Assembly (NCBI GenBank): GCA_001414485.1
Contig: LLEY01000127.1
Coordinates: 1 to 64,000, forward strand
Origin: Calycina herbarum
Taxonomy: Eukaryota; Ascomycota; Leotiomycetes; Helotiales; Pezizellaceae
Length of the DNA stretch: 64,000 nt
Reading direction: 5' to 3'
The notes under the pieces were generated by a model. That model worked only from the letters and a program-made list of their open reading frames with translations. It made no database searches and was not told the DNA's origin. The position numbers and the translations under genes were made by a program. Shown one piece after another: positions 12,020 to 24,300 of the stretch. Each line of letters begins with the position of its first letter. Position 1 is the first letter of the stretch.

Positions 12020-13756
12020 GTTGATGATTAGAGGTCTGCTACTCGCGATATTCTGGGGCGCCTTTCTCCTATTTGTCGCTGCCCTGTTGAGTTTGAATAT
12101 GCTGAGTTTGTAGGTAGGAGAACTTTTAGAGGGTTGGTATCGTTGTATTGGAAAGTTGAAGGTATTCCCAGTGCGGGGTGGAACCTTCTATTCGGATCGC
12201 GACGCGCTGAGGCACGTGCACATCGCCAATTCATCTGATCTGACCAACTTCCTCTGAAACCTTCCCTCCTCAACTCCTCAACTCAACGCCCACATCGGTA
12301 CATACGTACATGACAACGAATGGCCTGATGTTATTGGCATGGACACTCCTTCTCCATTTCGCCACGTCTCAGTCTCACCCTCGCTCGCCTCGAAATGACA
12401 AACACCGAGTACGTTTCAAATCTCACGGTGAAATGCCGAGAGAGATGATTAGGACTCAACCATCGCCGAGATCTCAATCGCTTGTCTTGAGAGTAATATG
12501 TGGTCTATTAATTCTACGATGGTTCGTGCAGAGAGAGAAGACTGATAATCCAGTCAGCTTGCTCAAAACCGTCGATCACCTCGTGGTCTCGGGATGAAGA
12601 ATAGAGTTGATAGATCGCAGCTTGTTTCTGCTTTTCCTCGTATATTCCGGATGATTTGCTTCTTGCCAATTGTTCATCTTCTGTATCTTGCCAAGCGGCT
12701 TGCAACTATTCTGGTCCCTTGGGTCTGTTCTTCCGCTATCATCCTTTTCAGTGTACCTACCTCATACCCAATCTACGAAAACTTTACACAACGTTATTCA
12801 GCTAAAGTTAGTATCAAATTCATATCATTAGTTACTTGGAGAGCATTTTATGGGATCCAATTGGAAAGTTCGATCCTTCGTGTACAGCACGTCCAACGAC
12901 GACCCAAGCTACTAGGTGATTCCTGGTAGCTTTTACCGTGATGACTGGTGGGTGTTCAAATTCCGGTAGACTTTTCTGTTTCTTGATTTCTGTCTCTCGA
13001 GTGAAGCCAAACATCCACTTTTTAGTCGGTTTTATCTTCTTCTCGACTTCCCGTTGCTCTTGCGGGGAATATCCCTGCTTATATACCTTCTCGAGCAATT
13101 CGGAGCCGCTCTTCCCCTCGTCCGTTATCGATCCCTTCACTATTCAAACATTACATTACGCGGAAATCACTGTTCTAATTCTGATCTTCGGAGATGAAAC
13201 GAGATATACAATGATCGGATTGTTGATGGAATTGTATCTGAGAGAGTAAGCTTAGTCTTTATCTCGATCAAGTTCGTAGTGTGTGTTTAGGTAATAGTCT
13301 GTTTCATTTCCAAGTCGTTAGCCTTAAATCCCTCTACCCAATGATTTCTTACGAGGAATATGAGTTAGGCTGCTCGAAATGAAATTCAATTCGACGCAAA
13401 GGGAGAGATTAGAGTCGAATGATATGGACAGTTTCAAAAGGATGGCTACCAGTATTGTTTTCATCTTAACTCCCGCGACCTCCTCTTGGAGGTTAGTTCC
13501 GAAGCTGCTCAGTTTTCGATGCATTAGCGGTTGCAAGACTCTCTCCCGTGCAGGCATATGCCATGATGGAAGTCCTGTAGAAGCCATCTCGAACAACCTT
13601 CGCGGTCCCTTCCTCGCAACATCGGCCTTTTGGTTGTCATGATCTTCCACTTCAATGCAACTCTTCTTGAAATATGTTACTATACCAATTCCCGACTATA
13701 TCTGGACAGATGTGCTAAACATAGAAACCCCATAACGAAAACTTCTGTATCTCGAC
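12020..13756. other. Intergenic region with one weak candidate gene
   Basis: About 1.7 kb. Apart from the candidate at 12514-13140 (minus), no ORF here carries a motif. The 95-codon ORF at 12310 (plus) has a hydrophobic N-terminus but no further support. Confidence 0.4.
12514..13140 (-). CDS. Hypothetical small charged protein, possibly two exons
   Basis: Two minus-strand ORFs could form one gene. The first (from 13140) reads MKGSITDEGKSGSELLEKVY, then SPQEQREVEKKIKPTKK and EFEHPPVIT, a charged helix-rich sequence. A GTAAAAG donor follows near 12937. The second ORF (ending 12514) reads AAWQDTEDEQLARSKSSGIY and EEKQKQAAIYQLYSSSRD, preceded by a possible acceptor (GAATAG) near 12711. The combined product would be about 130-140 residues. 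No family recognised, and the splice is a guess. Confidence 0.28.
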
Positions 13757-15353
13757 ATGCCACCACCAAGCTGGGCTGGATATTGGGCAAAATGGGCCGA
13801 TAATGACAACCTTGATTTGACTACACGAATGGTCTTTGCCAGCTTGAACAGGAATCAAGAGGCAGACGGCCATGCTGTTGTTCTGGATCCAGTAACTGGT
13901 CTGAACACCGATAAATCGACCAACGCTCCCAAAATCCTTGCCATCACTGGCTTCTTCGCAACACTTACGTTGATAGTTGTGTTGGCGAGATTTTATGTTC
14001 GGAGTGTCATGCTCAAGACAACGGGAGCGGATGACTGGGTAATGATGGCGGCGATGGCTTGTGGGGTAACCGTCTTTATCTGCTTTATTGGAGAGACTCG
14101 ACACGGAATCGGAATGCATGCAAACAGCATTTCAGTGGCTGATGCGACCATTCAACGGCACTGGCAATTTGTAAGAACACTTGAGAATCCCTAACTGAAA
14201 GGCAGATTTAGGAATTTCTGTCGCAGTCTTTAGATTTGGAATAGTTGCTTACATTCTTATGAATAGTACCATTCGCTCATCGTCACCGTTGGCATTTCGC
14301 TTGTCAAAATATCAATTTCCTTCTTTTTGTTGCGCTTGGTTCCGAATAAGAAATACAAGAACTTTCTATGGTGTCTCATAGGTAAGTTGAGCCCCTACAA
14401 TCGTGTAATTCTCTCACTTACAATAAATTTATAGCTTTTCTGATAGCGTTTACGCTTGCAAGTGCTGGAGTGAGTTGGAATTGGGTTCCCCGAACCTCAT
14501 GCATTTGCTAAACTGTTCCTCTAGACACTCATTTTCTCATGCTTACCAATTGAAGCCAGCTGGGATTATTCTTTGATACCAACTGCCAAATGTTTTAGTT
14601 TGAGTACATTTACAGCCATTGTGGGTTATCCTTCCTCCCACCAGGATTATACTGAACACTGACATAATCTTAGGGCCTGTTCAACAGCTGTAAGCCTACT
14701 AATGCTTCCCCGAAAAAAAGATTCCACTGACATGACAGGTATAAATATTATTACAGATGTACTTCTAGCATGCTTGCCTATTCCAATGGTCATAACTCTT
14801 CAAGTCAACAAAAAAACCAAGATCTCGTTAGTAGTTATTCTGAGTCTAGGCCTCTTGTAAGCACAATCTTTCATCTCTCTACAATTCCAATCACTTTCCT
14901 TACACAGCATGTAGTGCTTGTGTCTGCGCAATCTACAAAACCATTCTCCAGACCAAAGTTCTCGAGACCCCGGACGCAACCCGCGATGCCACATATTTCA
15001 TCTGGAACAGCATCGAGCTTTACGTCGGTATCCTCGCCGCGTCACTTCCATCTTTACGACCTCTTTTCAAGAGTCTCCTCGAATCCTCGCAGGGATATCG
15101 TTCAAGACGAACTGGAGTGTCGTCGCATGATGTTGGTGGAAGATCGCATAAATATTATAAGCAGGATGAAGGGATTGCGATGAGTAATATGTCCGGTACG
15201 ACGACTGGGAAGAAGGATAGTAAGTATGATGTCCATATTGCGACAAACAGCGTTGAACCGCCGAAACATAAGAGGGGGAAGAGTCAGGAATCGGATGGCA
15301 GCCGGGAATCGATGTTTCCTATTCAGGGGATTAGGAAAACGCAAACTGGTTAG
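13757..15353 (+). CDS. Rhodopsin-like seven-helix integral membrane protein (fungal PTH11-related type)
   Basis: Predicted 410 residues from seven exons: 13757-14170, 14267-14381, 14435-14469, 14525-14620, 14674-14689, 14739-14856, 14915-15353; phases all agree. Belongs to the fungal rhodopsin-domain membrane proteins, candidate surface sensors or GPCR-like receptors. Helices are visible at ILAITGFFATLTLIVVLARF, DDWVMMAAMACGVTVFICF, HSLIVTVGISLVKISISFFL, the AFLIAFTLASAG segment, INIITDVLLACLPIPMVI and SLVVILSLGLFACVCAIYK, plus ELYVGILAASLPSLRPLF. GADDW and the LRLVP-type turn after helix 4 are family marks. The seventh exon must start at 14915 (acceptor ..CATGTAG); the nearer ACAG acceptor at 14907 gives a stop. 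The tail (about 100 residues) is polar and Ser/Lys-rich, likely cytoplasmic. Intact. Confidence 0.85.
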
Positions 15354-16136
15354 TAGGCTCTTTTCATACTTGACTTCTTCATCTCTCATGCTCTCCGCAA
15401 AACTCGAACCGGGAAAAATACTGATTGTCGTTTGGATAGTCAACATTTCTGCCACTTAAAAAGTTAGAAGCTTCTTTTCGGGGGGGATTTCGGAATAGCT
15501 TCCGGGCTGGCTGCAGCTACCCCACGGTTCAGGTGGGGGGAGCTTTGGTGGGGTGAAAACAAAAAAATTTCGAATTGCGATTCCGGTAACGACTTTCCAT
15601 CTGGTTCAAGGTGAAATGGCATCTTTGAATATGATCAATTGCAGAGTTGCGTACGACGAAACAACAACGCCTGTCCATGTGGATGGATATTCATCACATA
15701 TTCATACAGATTCAATCGGCGCAGAAACCGATGTTGGTGGTCCCATAGCAACCCCCGGTTGCTGGGCCCCTTTCTAGTGATCAACAATGCGCCTCAAAAG
15801 ACGCATCCAGACTTCCAATATTTCCGTGATTGGCTACACCAACAGCTTTCGAGAGGAACGGTTGGCTCGTGTGTTTACTACCTTGCGCAGGTCTCTATTG
15901 TGGCCTCCTCTTTCTGCAAGTATCCTTCAATCCCAAGCTTCAGTTAGCAGATCTCTGGTCGAGAAGTTGTTCGTATCCCCAGTCGCATCTCGAGTGTATG
16001 AGCGGTGCTCTGCCTTGGATGTCCCCTCCCGATCTCGCGAAATTACACTGGAACACAACGTCTTCGACGATGTAAGCGATCGCAGCAGGTCCTTCCATTT
16101 CATATTACGCCTGTTAATTCTCGACCTTTGCAAACC
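15354..16136. other. Intergenic region
   Basis: About 0.78 kb upstream of the kelch gene. Contains a G-rich stretch at about 15480-15545 (two runs of six or more G). Several overlapping short ORFs show no motif. An ORF open from 16005 runs in frame into the kelch gene but gives no signal peptide from its own Met. Confidence 0.5.
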
Positions 16137-19100
16137 ATGAGGTACCACGTCACTTCCCTGGTATGGGCCTGGGTATCCTCAATCATTACCGTTGTCCTCT
16201 CTCAATCTTCGTCGTTGCCATATAATCCTACATCCATTCTACTTTCACAAACGCCTTCGAAGGACAGTGGCATCGCATATGCATTTGTGCCAACTTCTGG
16301 TTCTGATTCTACTCACCAGCTTGTCTCTTTCAACATATCCTCGAATCTTTGGACCTCGAATCTGTCACTAAGTGCGCTCACTCCCAATCTGCCATTTACC
16401 AGCGATAACACCGCCGCGTTCCTACCATCGATATCCTTCGCCAACGAGATATCTGTCTATGCCGGGTCGTGTTCGAACTCCAGCAATGCGCAACTATGGC
16501 GGTTCACACCTTCAAACGAGAGCGCAATTGGCAATGGAACATGGGCGCGACAAGATACAAAGGTCGCCAGCGAAGTAGTATCAGCTACAGGACCAGGCTT
16601 TCTCTCAAGCGGATTTACCTTTTCGTCTCTAGTTAATGCCAATGCCTCGCAGTCGAAAATCTACAACTTCGGTGGCATGTGTCCAACATCTGGCGCAACT
16701 GCAGCAACATGGCAGACGGCTGCCAATTATTCGAATGCCATGATTCGACTTGCTGCAACAACACCTTCCTCGAATTCGGTCCTATCCCTCGAACTCCTCA
16801 CTAGCAGAGGACCACCGATCGCTGAAGCGGGCTTTACGATTTCGGGTCTTGCTCCAACGTACTCGAATAATTCTGGTGTTATGACACAACAGAGGAGTTA
16901 TGTGTTATTTGGGGGGCATACGAAATCTGCTTTTCTGAATACAAGTCAAGTTGCCTTGTGGAATCTCCCAGAAGAGAGCTGGAGTTTTGTTACGGTCAAA
17001 TCGCCAGATTCTGCTGCGAATGGAAATACCGAATTGGCAATCAGAAGCACTGCGACTACGGTGGATAGCAGATCTGGGCATACGGCTGTGTTGTCAGAAG
17101 ATGGATCGCAAATAATTGTTTTGGGAGGCTGGGTTGGGAATACAGGTCAGGCTGCTGATCCTCAACTTGCGGTATTGAATATTGGGGCAGGCTTTGGAGG
17201 GAAGGGGGATTGGAAATGGACAATACCGAGTGTTCAACCATCTGGTTCTGGCGTTTATGGGCATGGCGCCGTAATGCTGCCCGGAAATGTCATGATGGTA
17301 CTTGGTGGGTATAATATTTCGACTTCGACGACTTCCAAAAGAGATGTTACGACATCTGGTGCTATGTTCTTCAACGCAACTAGCATGCAATGGGTAACAT
17401 CCTACACGAATCCTTCATACGTGGCTGCTCTTGCTGCAGAGACAGATAAATCTGGATCGGGACTTTCAAAGGTTACGAAGATTGGTCTGGGAGCCGGATT
17501 GGGACTTGGTCTTGCTGCAATCATTTTGGCACTTGCGCTTTATTTCTGTTATAACCGAAGACTGACGAGGAAGCGGGAGGAGGATCGTGAACGAGATCTC
17601 GGCGCTCTCGCTGCCCGGTCAAACAATGGTTATCAAAATCCGAATGGCGAGATGGGCGAGAGAGGGATGAGCTTCCCATGGTCCAATGGTGGATGGAACG
17701 CCCACAACGATCGGGACCACGTTCTCTACGATTCTACAAGTGCTGTGGCTGGTTATGAAAACTTGCACAATATGGGGGACAATGGAAGAGTCCCATCTCC
17801 GCCTAAACAAATTACAAGAAAGCCTTTGCATTCTAGAAATGCGAGAGGTGCTTACCAACTTACGCCAAACTTCGATATGAATAATGGTAGCGGTCATGGG
17901 CGAACGAATAGTCTTGGAACTGCGGGACCGATACATCCAATTTACGAAGCTGATGAAGATGATCATGCTCGTGGAAGCGCTCAGAATCCACATGTTGGCC
18001 TGGCGGTTGCCATGGGCGATCCAATGGGAGAGTCAGGCGAGAAGAGATACTCGGATACTTTCAAAGATGCGCCAACTCAAGGTTCGTCTATTGTTCGGAG
18101 AGGGACCAATCGGAGCGTCAGTGCTTCTGAGCTCGAAAGTCCAGCTCGAGAGCGGGAACGAGAAATCCAGGAATGGGTTTCGGATTGGGCAGCAGCAGAT
18201 GCTCTTCTCAATGCTCAAACCCAAACACATTCCGGTGCTGGACGGATCTCTCCTACCCGAAGAGCACAACTCATCGTGGGTAGCCACAGCGTCAGCTCAG
18301 TTTCCGGCGAAGAAGACAGCGGACGTACAGCAAGCAATCTCAGCGAGCGAAGTGGTGTATCCTCCATGTCACGTTCAGGTTCTGGCTCCGGTCGATCGAG
18401 AAATAACTCTTTGCGAGGTTTCATAGCAACAACTATGAACCCCTTCTCCTCAGCCGTCACAGCAGATACCCCAACCATGAGTTCAGGATTCGACAATAAT
18501 CTCCAACGTCAACAATACAACCCCCCTCGCTCCGCAGGAAGCGGAGCAAGTTTCAACACTGCAAGAACTAGTTTCCCTATCCTCCAAGCTGAGGGGGAAA
18601 CCCTACTTCCAAGACCAGATGATAATTACGGCCGAGACGACTCACCTCCTCACTCTGCTCACAACGAACCTGGGAGTCCTTCAAAGAGTAAGCCTCCAAG
18701 GGGGTTGAGAAGGGGACAAACTGGGTGGCTAGGTAGTCTCCGACGTGCCATCGGTGTTGAAGCTCCGAGTGAGAGTTCGCCTTCTTTACCTAGTGATATG
18801 AGTCGGGAACCTAGCCCTGTTCGTGCTGATCAGGGTGCTTATTCTGATAATCAGCCGAGAAGGGCTGTTAGTGCTTCGGCTACTTTGTGGCGGCGTAAAC
18901 AGGGGAAGGGCGATTGGGAAGATAGCGGGGATGATTTGCATATGCGCGGTGGCGGGACTTCAACGAGATCTAACACTTTTACTGGTGAAGATTCTGTACG
19001 AGATGGACTCATATCCCAGAATGGAAATCGAAATAGTACCTACGACGATGACGAAGATTGGGATATCGAGCGCGCGGTTGAGAACCGGGTTGTGCAGGTT

Positions 19101-19406
19101 ATGTTTACTGTCCCCAAAGAGAAGTTACGAGTTGTTAATGGAGGCGTGGAGGAGGATAAGAGTGAAGTTGGTAGTCTTAAGTCTAGAGCGGGGAGTATGA
19201 AGAGTGAGGATGGGAAGAAGGTTACTATTCCTCCTATGACTCCGTTGTTGAGCATGGGCGAGGATGAGAAGGGGGATTTGAAGGTTGGGACCTTGGGGAC
19301 TGTTGAGACGGTCACGCCTACGGGGAGTCCAAAGGGGAAGTCGAGGGTGGGACGCGTAGGGGAGATTGTGGAGAAGATTGAGAGGATTGGGAGTCCGGAG
19401 AGGTGA
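16137..19406 (+). CDS. Kelch/galactose-oxidase-propeller single-pass membrane protein
   Basis: Predicted 1,089 residues, one exon. I start at the Met of MRYHVTSLVWAWVSSIITVV because this gives a cleavable signal peptide ending near LSQSS; the 44-codon upstream extension hides it. Residues about 30-440 are an extracellular Asn/Ser/Thr-rich region with many N-glycosylation sequons and kelch-type motifs (IYNFGGMCP, YVLFGGHTK, IIVLGGWVG, MMVLGGYN), suggesting a beta-propeller. A transmembrane helix, GLGAGLGLGLAAIILALALY, lies at about 450-472, followed by basic NRRLTRKRE as a stop-transfer signal. The remaining about 600 residues are a low-complexity cytoplasmic tail rich in Ser, Arg, Gly and acidic residues. 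Probably a cell-surface or polarity protein. Ligand unknown. Confidence 0.85.
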   Translation: MRYHVTSLVWAWVSSIITVVLSQSSSLPYNPTSILLSQTPSKDSGIAYAFVPTSGSDSTHQLVSFNISSNLWTSNLSLSALTPNLPFTSDNTAAFLPSISFANEISVYAGSCSNSSNAQLWRFTPSNESAIGNGTWARQDTKVASEVVSATGPGFLSSGFTFSSLVNANASQSKIYNFGGMCPTSGATAATWQTAANYSNAMIRLAATTPSSNSVLSLELLTSRGPPIAEAGFTISGLAPTYSNNSGVMTQQRSYVLFGGHTKSAFLNTSQVALWNLPEESWSFVTVKSPDSAANGNTELAIRSTATTVDSRSGHTAVLSEDGSQIIVLGGWVGNTGQAADPQLAVLNIGAGFGGKGDWKWTIPSVQPSGSGVYGHGAVMLPGNVMMVLGGYNISTSTTSKRDVTTSGAMFFNATSMQWVTSYTNPSYVAALAAETDKSGSGLSKVTKIGLGAGLGLGLAAIILALALYFCYNRRLTRKREEDRERDLGALAARSNNGYQNPNGEMGERGMSFPWSNGGWNAHNDRDHVLYDSTSAVAGYENLHNMGDNGRVPSPPKQITRKPLHSRNARGAYQLTPNFDMNNGSGHGRTNSLGTAGPIHPIYEADEDDHARGSAQNPHVGLAVAMGDPMGESGEKRYSDTFKDAPTQGSSIVRRGTNRSVSASELESPAREREREIQEWVSDWAAADALLNAQTQTHSGAGRISPTRRAQLIVGSHSVSSVSGEEDSGRTASNLSERSGVSSMSRSGSGSGRSRNNSLRGFIATTMNPFSSAVTADTPTMSSGFDNNLQRQQYNPPRSAGSGASFNTARTSFPILQAEGETLLPRPDDNYGRDDSPPHSAHNEPGSPSKSKPPRGLRRGQTGWLGSLRRAIGVEAPSESSPSLPSDMSREPSPVRADQGAYSDNQPRRAVSASATLWRRKQGKGDWEDSGDDLHMRGGGTSTRSNTFTGEDSVRDGLISQNGNRNSTYDDDEDWDIERAVENRVVQVMFTVPKEKLRVVNGGVEEDKSEVGSLKSRAGSMKSEDGKKVTIPPMTPLLSMGEDEKGDLKVGTLGTVETVTPTGSPKGKSRVGRVGEIVEKIERIGSPER

Positions 19407-20566
19407 TGCTTTTGATTTCTTGTTTAGCGGAGTGAGGGTGTTTGTTTTTACTGGCGATTTTTGGGGAATTATAGGGGCGTACGCATATTGTTTTTAGGGG
19501 GGGCTTTTTTCTCAGGAAGAGGGGGTTTTTATGTAACAATTTTTATTTGAGAAGGAAAGTCGAGGGCAACCTTGATGGGTGGAGAATAAAAAGTGTGTTG
19601 GGAGGTATAGAGATTGGTAAAGTGGTAGGATAGATTACTGTCGCTTTCTTGTATTTATTTTTGGGCGTGGGGTTTTTGGGGTGTGGATGGCTGGATTGGA
19701 TTGGATACGATGGGAGGAACATGTAAAGGAATGGGGATAGATGCTGAGATGAATAAAAGCTGTTACTTGTAGTGGTAGTTCTTGGATGTTAGTTCTTGTG
19801 AGGCTTGAGACTTTTCCTTTCAGCTTTGTTTTGTTAGTTGCATACTTCTAGTGTTTGGGTAATGCCCCGTTACTGGGGTTTTTTCAATCTGTTCTTGGAT
19901 TGCTCTTAATGATCATGAAATGCATGATGGGGTTTGGGAAATCAGAATGCATTGGAATGAAAGACGTCAATTCATTATTCCTTTGTCACCTTATGAAGCT
20001 ACACTAGATAATGTCTGATGATGTCTTTTTAACCACAGGAGTATCCCGCACTAGCCTAGAGAGATTGTAGTACTTCAAATATTCTCTTATAAAACTATCT
20101 CTTCTAGTAACTTAATTAGTTTAGAGGTTTTTATATATTCTCGTATTAGTCTATTACGAATTATATAACTCTTTCTTTCTTTTAGAATAGCTACTAATCT
20201 ATTTTAAGTATATAGACTTAGTTAAACTAGCTCTTCTAAGCTATAGTTCTTATTATATAGTATAACTACTTTAAGACTAGATCTTAGATCAGATCTAGGT
20301 TCTTAATTTTTCTAATACTAGAGAGAAAGTAGATACTATATCTATTTAACTATCTAATTCTATTTTATATCTAATATTAAATATTATAAATTCGACTTTC
20401 TTAGTATTTTTAGTCTTTTATATCTAATACTAAAAATCATATATTAGACTTTTCTAGTACTTTTAATCTTTTGTATCTAATATTATAAAAGAAATAAAGT
20501 GAAATATAAAGTAGATTATAAAGTATCTATAGAGTAAGATATAAAGTAGTTTATTAGATAAACGTA
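19407..20566. other. Intergenic region ending in a sharp shift to AT-rich sequence
   Basis: The first about 640 bases have normal composition and include the probable 3' end of the kelch gene. From about 20,060 the sequence changes abruptly to AT-rich, CpA-poor DNA full of TAG/TAA/TTA. The 500 bases before the first LTR look like RIP-mutated repeat of unidentified origin, with an internal repetition of a TTAGTATTTTTAGTC-like unit (about 20398-20475). Confidence 0.6.
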
Positions 20567-20571
20567 GAATA

Positions 20572-20754
20572 TATAACAGTCCTAGTTATATACGTATGGA
20601 TCACGTGCCGAGGTTCTGCCGAAGTCTCGCTTAGTATATATAAATAGAGACAGAGCGTACTAACTCTTCTCTTCTCTCTTTAGTTTAGTTTTCTGCGAAT
20701 ATAGATACTATTCTATAAGTATCTCTTTTAGTATATTTATAAAAGGCCGTTATA
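20572..20754 (+). repeat. 5' LTR of Gypsy-1
   Basis: 183 bp, matching 26461-26643 along its whole length. The left copy has extra transitions (for example GTTATAT where the right copy has GTCACAT). Both copies keep an ATCACGTGCC motif. The inner end GTTATA is the mutated form of a TGTTACA-type end. Confidence 0.93.
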
Positions 20755-20889
20755 CTAAAACTAAACTTATACTCTCGCCTAGGAAGGTATACGAATATTC
20801 TAAAACTAACGAACGAAAACATATATATTCATCTTATAGCAAATCCCTTCGTGCGCGGTAACAAGTTACGACGCTCCTCTCTTAGCTAG

Positions 20890-21351
20890 TGTAACGAAAC
20901 TCAAACGAACTAAACAAAGATGACTAAGTCTCGAAGGTTGGTATGCAGGTAAGAAGTACAGATGCGCCGGGTTGTTCACTTGGAAGTGAACTCGTTACTT
21001 ATATCAAAGATGTCAAACAAGATGATAAGATTGATAACTAAAGTTGAGCACCAAGCTCCTATCTAATGGCAGACGTGCCAGTCTTATATAGAACCTTCGT
21101 TCATATTTGGAGTCCTGCTTGGCAGGAGTCCCTAAGATAGAGTCCGACTCCATTTCCAGGGCTCCTCAAAACTGGACTCCATCACCTGACTGCTCCTAAC
21201 CGAGTCACGTGATATAACTGTAATGAGATCCCAGGATTGCATGTCCTACCATATCCAATCCTTTCTTCCTTTCAGGGTTACAATAGTGCTCGTCCTGTCA
21301 GGGCGTCGCCTGGACTTCACTTCGTCCCGTGCTGGCACGTGATTCGTGACA
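20890..21351 (-). mobile_element. Solo LTR, nearly unmutated, nested in Gypsy-1
   Basis: 462 bp from TGTAACGAAAC to ATTCGTGACA, flanked by the 5-bp duplication GCTAG at 20885-20889 and 21352-21356. No internal region. It is much richer in GC and in CpA than the host element. A RIP-mutated relative lies at 26853-27296 in the reverse orientation and serves as the LTR of Gypsy-2, hence the minus-strand call. The cleanness implies insertion after the host was mutated, or escape because solo LTRs lie near the length limit for RIP. Confidence 0.92.
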
Positions 21352-21359
21352 GCTAGCTT

Positions 21360-24300
21360 GATAAGCAATCGGACGAAGAGCCTCTACCTTTACCTTTACC
21401 TTTACTACCTACTATTAACACTAGCTCTCGAAAGACTAAGACCTCTTCCTAAGCTATAATACTACTATCTCTACCTACTAGCAAGGCTACTACTAGCTCT
21501 TCTATAGTGGCAAAGTCTAAGTTATCTCCTTCTCTTATAGTCGATAATATCTTATAACAAATCCTTTAGACGATAACTACTCTTATAGATAAGGTCTACT
21601 ACTTTGAAGTTAATACTAGATCTATCTCTTAAGTAGTAGAAATATACATACGCTATGAATATACCTCTATAGAGCTTAAAGCTGAAAAGGTTATCTAGTC
21701 TTCTAAGAAGACTAGTAAAGTAGAGAATCTACGTACGTTTATAATAGAAGACGACCGGATTATATATAACACCTCGGAGACTGAAATTATAGTAAAGCTA
21801 TATATTAATACCGACTACTTTAAGTCTAAGAAGGTAAAGATAAACCTGGTATATCGTGCTACTACTAGCTAAGCACGTGATTATATTCACCTAAAATATA
21901 AGTTTAATACTAACGACCGATTCACTACTTATAATAAGATACTAGCTTATCTCTATAATATTATAGTTAGTCTATACGTTTGTAACAAAGCTTATAAGAA
22001 GTACTAAGAGTTATAAATAGCTCGAGAGACGTTCTACGAGTTTCGAGCGAAGTTCTAGAAGCTAGTAGACGAGTCTAGGGCTTTAAAGTAAGATAGAATT
22101 AATAACCTTTTTAATAAGTTAACTATTAACCTCTAATAAGCTCTTATAGTTATTAGACTTTAAGCTAAGAGAGACATAGACCTCTTTTATACTCTTACTA
22201 GTAGCGTCGACAACAACCTATAAGATATTATAGAAGAAAAGACTAGAAAGCGTGTAAGTAAGTATCTATCTACTATAGCTATAAATACAGCTATAGCTAT
22301 ACGTTCTCTAGAAATTCCTACTTACGTAGCTAGTATTTACCTCTCTACTAATACGTGTTATAACTATAGAGAAGTCGGCTATTATATCAAGTCCTGTCTA
22401 TAGCTAAGAGTCTATAAGAAGGTAGACTTAAGCGAGCTAGAGAAGGAAGAAGAAGCTAGATCTAAGTCGAGAAACGACTATATCTAAGAGAAGACTCTAC
22501 CTTAGGTAAATATAGGATTAATCTCTCTAAGATTAATCTATAGTTATTAGTTAGTAGAAAAGCGTTTACTTTACCTAGTATAATAACGATTAATAGATAT
22601 AGTATATAAATAACTACTCTTAATAACCTTAGAGTAAATACATTCTCTTTTATAGACGTCTAATTCAGCTACGACTTAGCGAAGTTCTATAACCTTAAAA
22701 TAAAAAGACTTTCTATACTTATAAAGATTCGTAGATATAATAGAGAGATTAGCGGAGAAGCTACTTACTACTTCCTCTCTAATTACGTATTAGATAGCTG
22801 TAAATTCTTTAATATATTCTTTATTCTACTAGACCTAGGATTATACGACGTTATCCTCAGCTGAAAATTCTTTAAATACTTTTATATTAATATCGACGTA
22901 ACTTATCGAAAGTTACTTTAGCTAGAGAAACTTAAGCCTTACTTCTCTACTTAGTAGCCTATCTCTCTCTCGCGCGAAGCTATTTATTCTAAGGATCCTA
23001 CGCTCTTTTACTAGAATTAGATAGACGCTCGTAACTTTATAATAGAAATAGACGAATTATAAAGACAGAATAGCTAATCTATTCTAGAACTTAGTATAAT
23101 AGAATATCTAGAATACGTACTTATAATCCGCGAAAGTAACTACTAGTCTTCTATATAAGTATAATATTAGATTATAAAATAGGAACTCGAGAGATTACCT
23201 AAGAAAGTACTTACTCTAGTCTATTAACGAAAGCTCTTTCTAAAGTAAGAACCTTCTATAATAATTAATATCTCTACTATATCTACAGTAGGAATATACT
23301 ACTATTTACTTTAGAAAGATAACGAGATATTTACTACTAGCTTATATAAGATTAATAGTATTATAGCTAGATAAGAAGAGGATTATATAGTAATACTAGA
23401 GGTTCTAGAGAAGTACGTAGATTTTATAGATATATTCTTAAAGAAAGCTTTAGATACTCTACTATCTTACTAATATTATAACTATAAAATATAGCTAGAA
23501 GAAACAGATATCCTTAGATATTCTCTACTATATAAGATATTAACTAAAGAGCTACTTACTATAAAGGAATATATCTTAGATAACCTTTATAAGAGATTTA
23601 TAGAGTATAGCTAGTTCTCTTTTACTACTCTAGTACTATTTATTAAGAAGGTAGATAGAAGATTACGCTTTTATATCGACTTCTAGAAGCTTAATAACCT
23701 TACTTAAAAAGACCGCTATCTACTTCCTCTTATCGATAAAACGCTAGCCTATATTAGTTAAGCTCGTATCTTTACGAAACTCGATATCTATTAAGCTTTC
23801 TATTATATAAGAATAGATCCTAATTCTAAAGAACTAACTACTTTCTATATATATTATAGAACGTATAAGTATAAGGTTCTACTCTTTAGACTTACGAATA
23901 GACTATCTACGTACTAGCGGTATATAAATAACGTACTTTTCAACTATTTAGACGATTTCTACTCTACTTACTTAGACGACATCCTTATCTATTCTTCGAA
24001 TATATTAGAGTACGAGGAACATATATAAAAAGTTCTTCAGCAACTACGAGATACTAGCTTATAAGTAGATATTAAGAAATACGAATTTAACGTTAAGAAA
24101 ACAAAATACCTTAGCTTTATTATTAGAACTAATAGTATTAAAGTAGATCTAGAAAAAGTTATAGTAGTTTAGAATTAGTAAGTACTAGATATAGTAAAAG
24201 GCGTCTAGAGCTTACTAGGCTTTTATAACTTCTACTAGAGGTTTATATAGAATTATAGAATTATTATAAAACCACTTACACGTCTTATAAAGGACAACGT

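Noticed and set aside
14907..14914. Apparent frameshift in the rhodopsin-like gene before exon 7
   Set aside because: Using the acceptor CATGTAG at 14914 instead of ACAG at 14907 restores the frame and gives GLFACVCAIYK, so the gene is intact.
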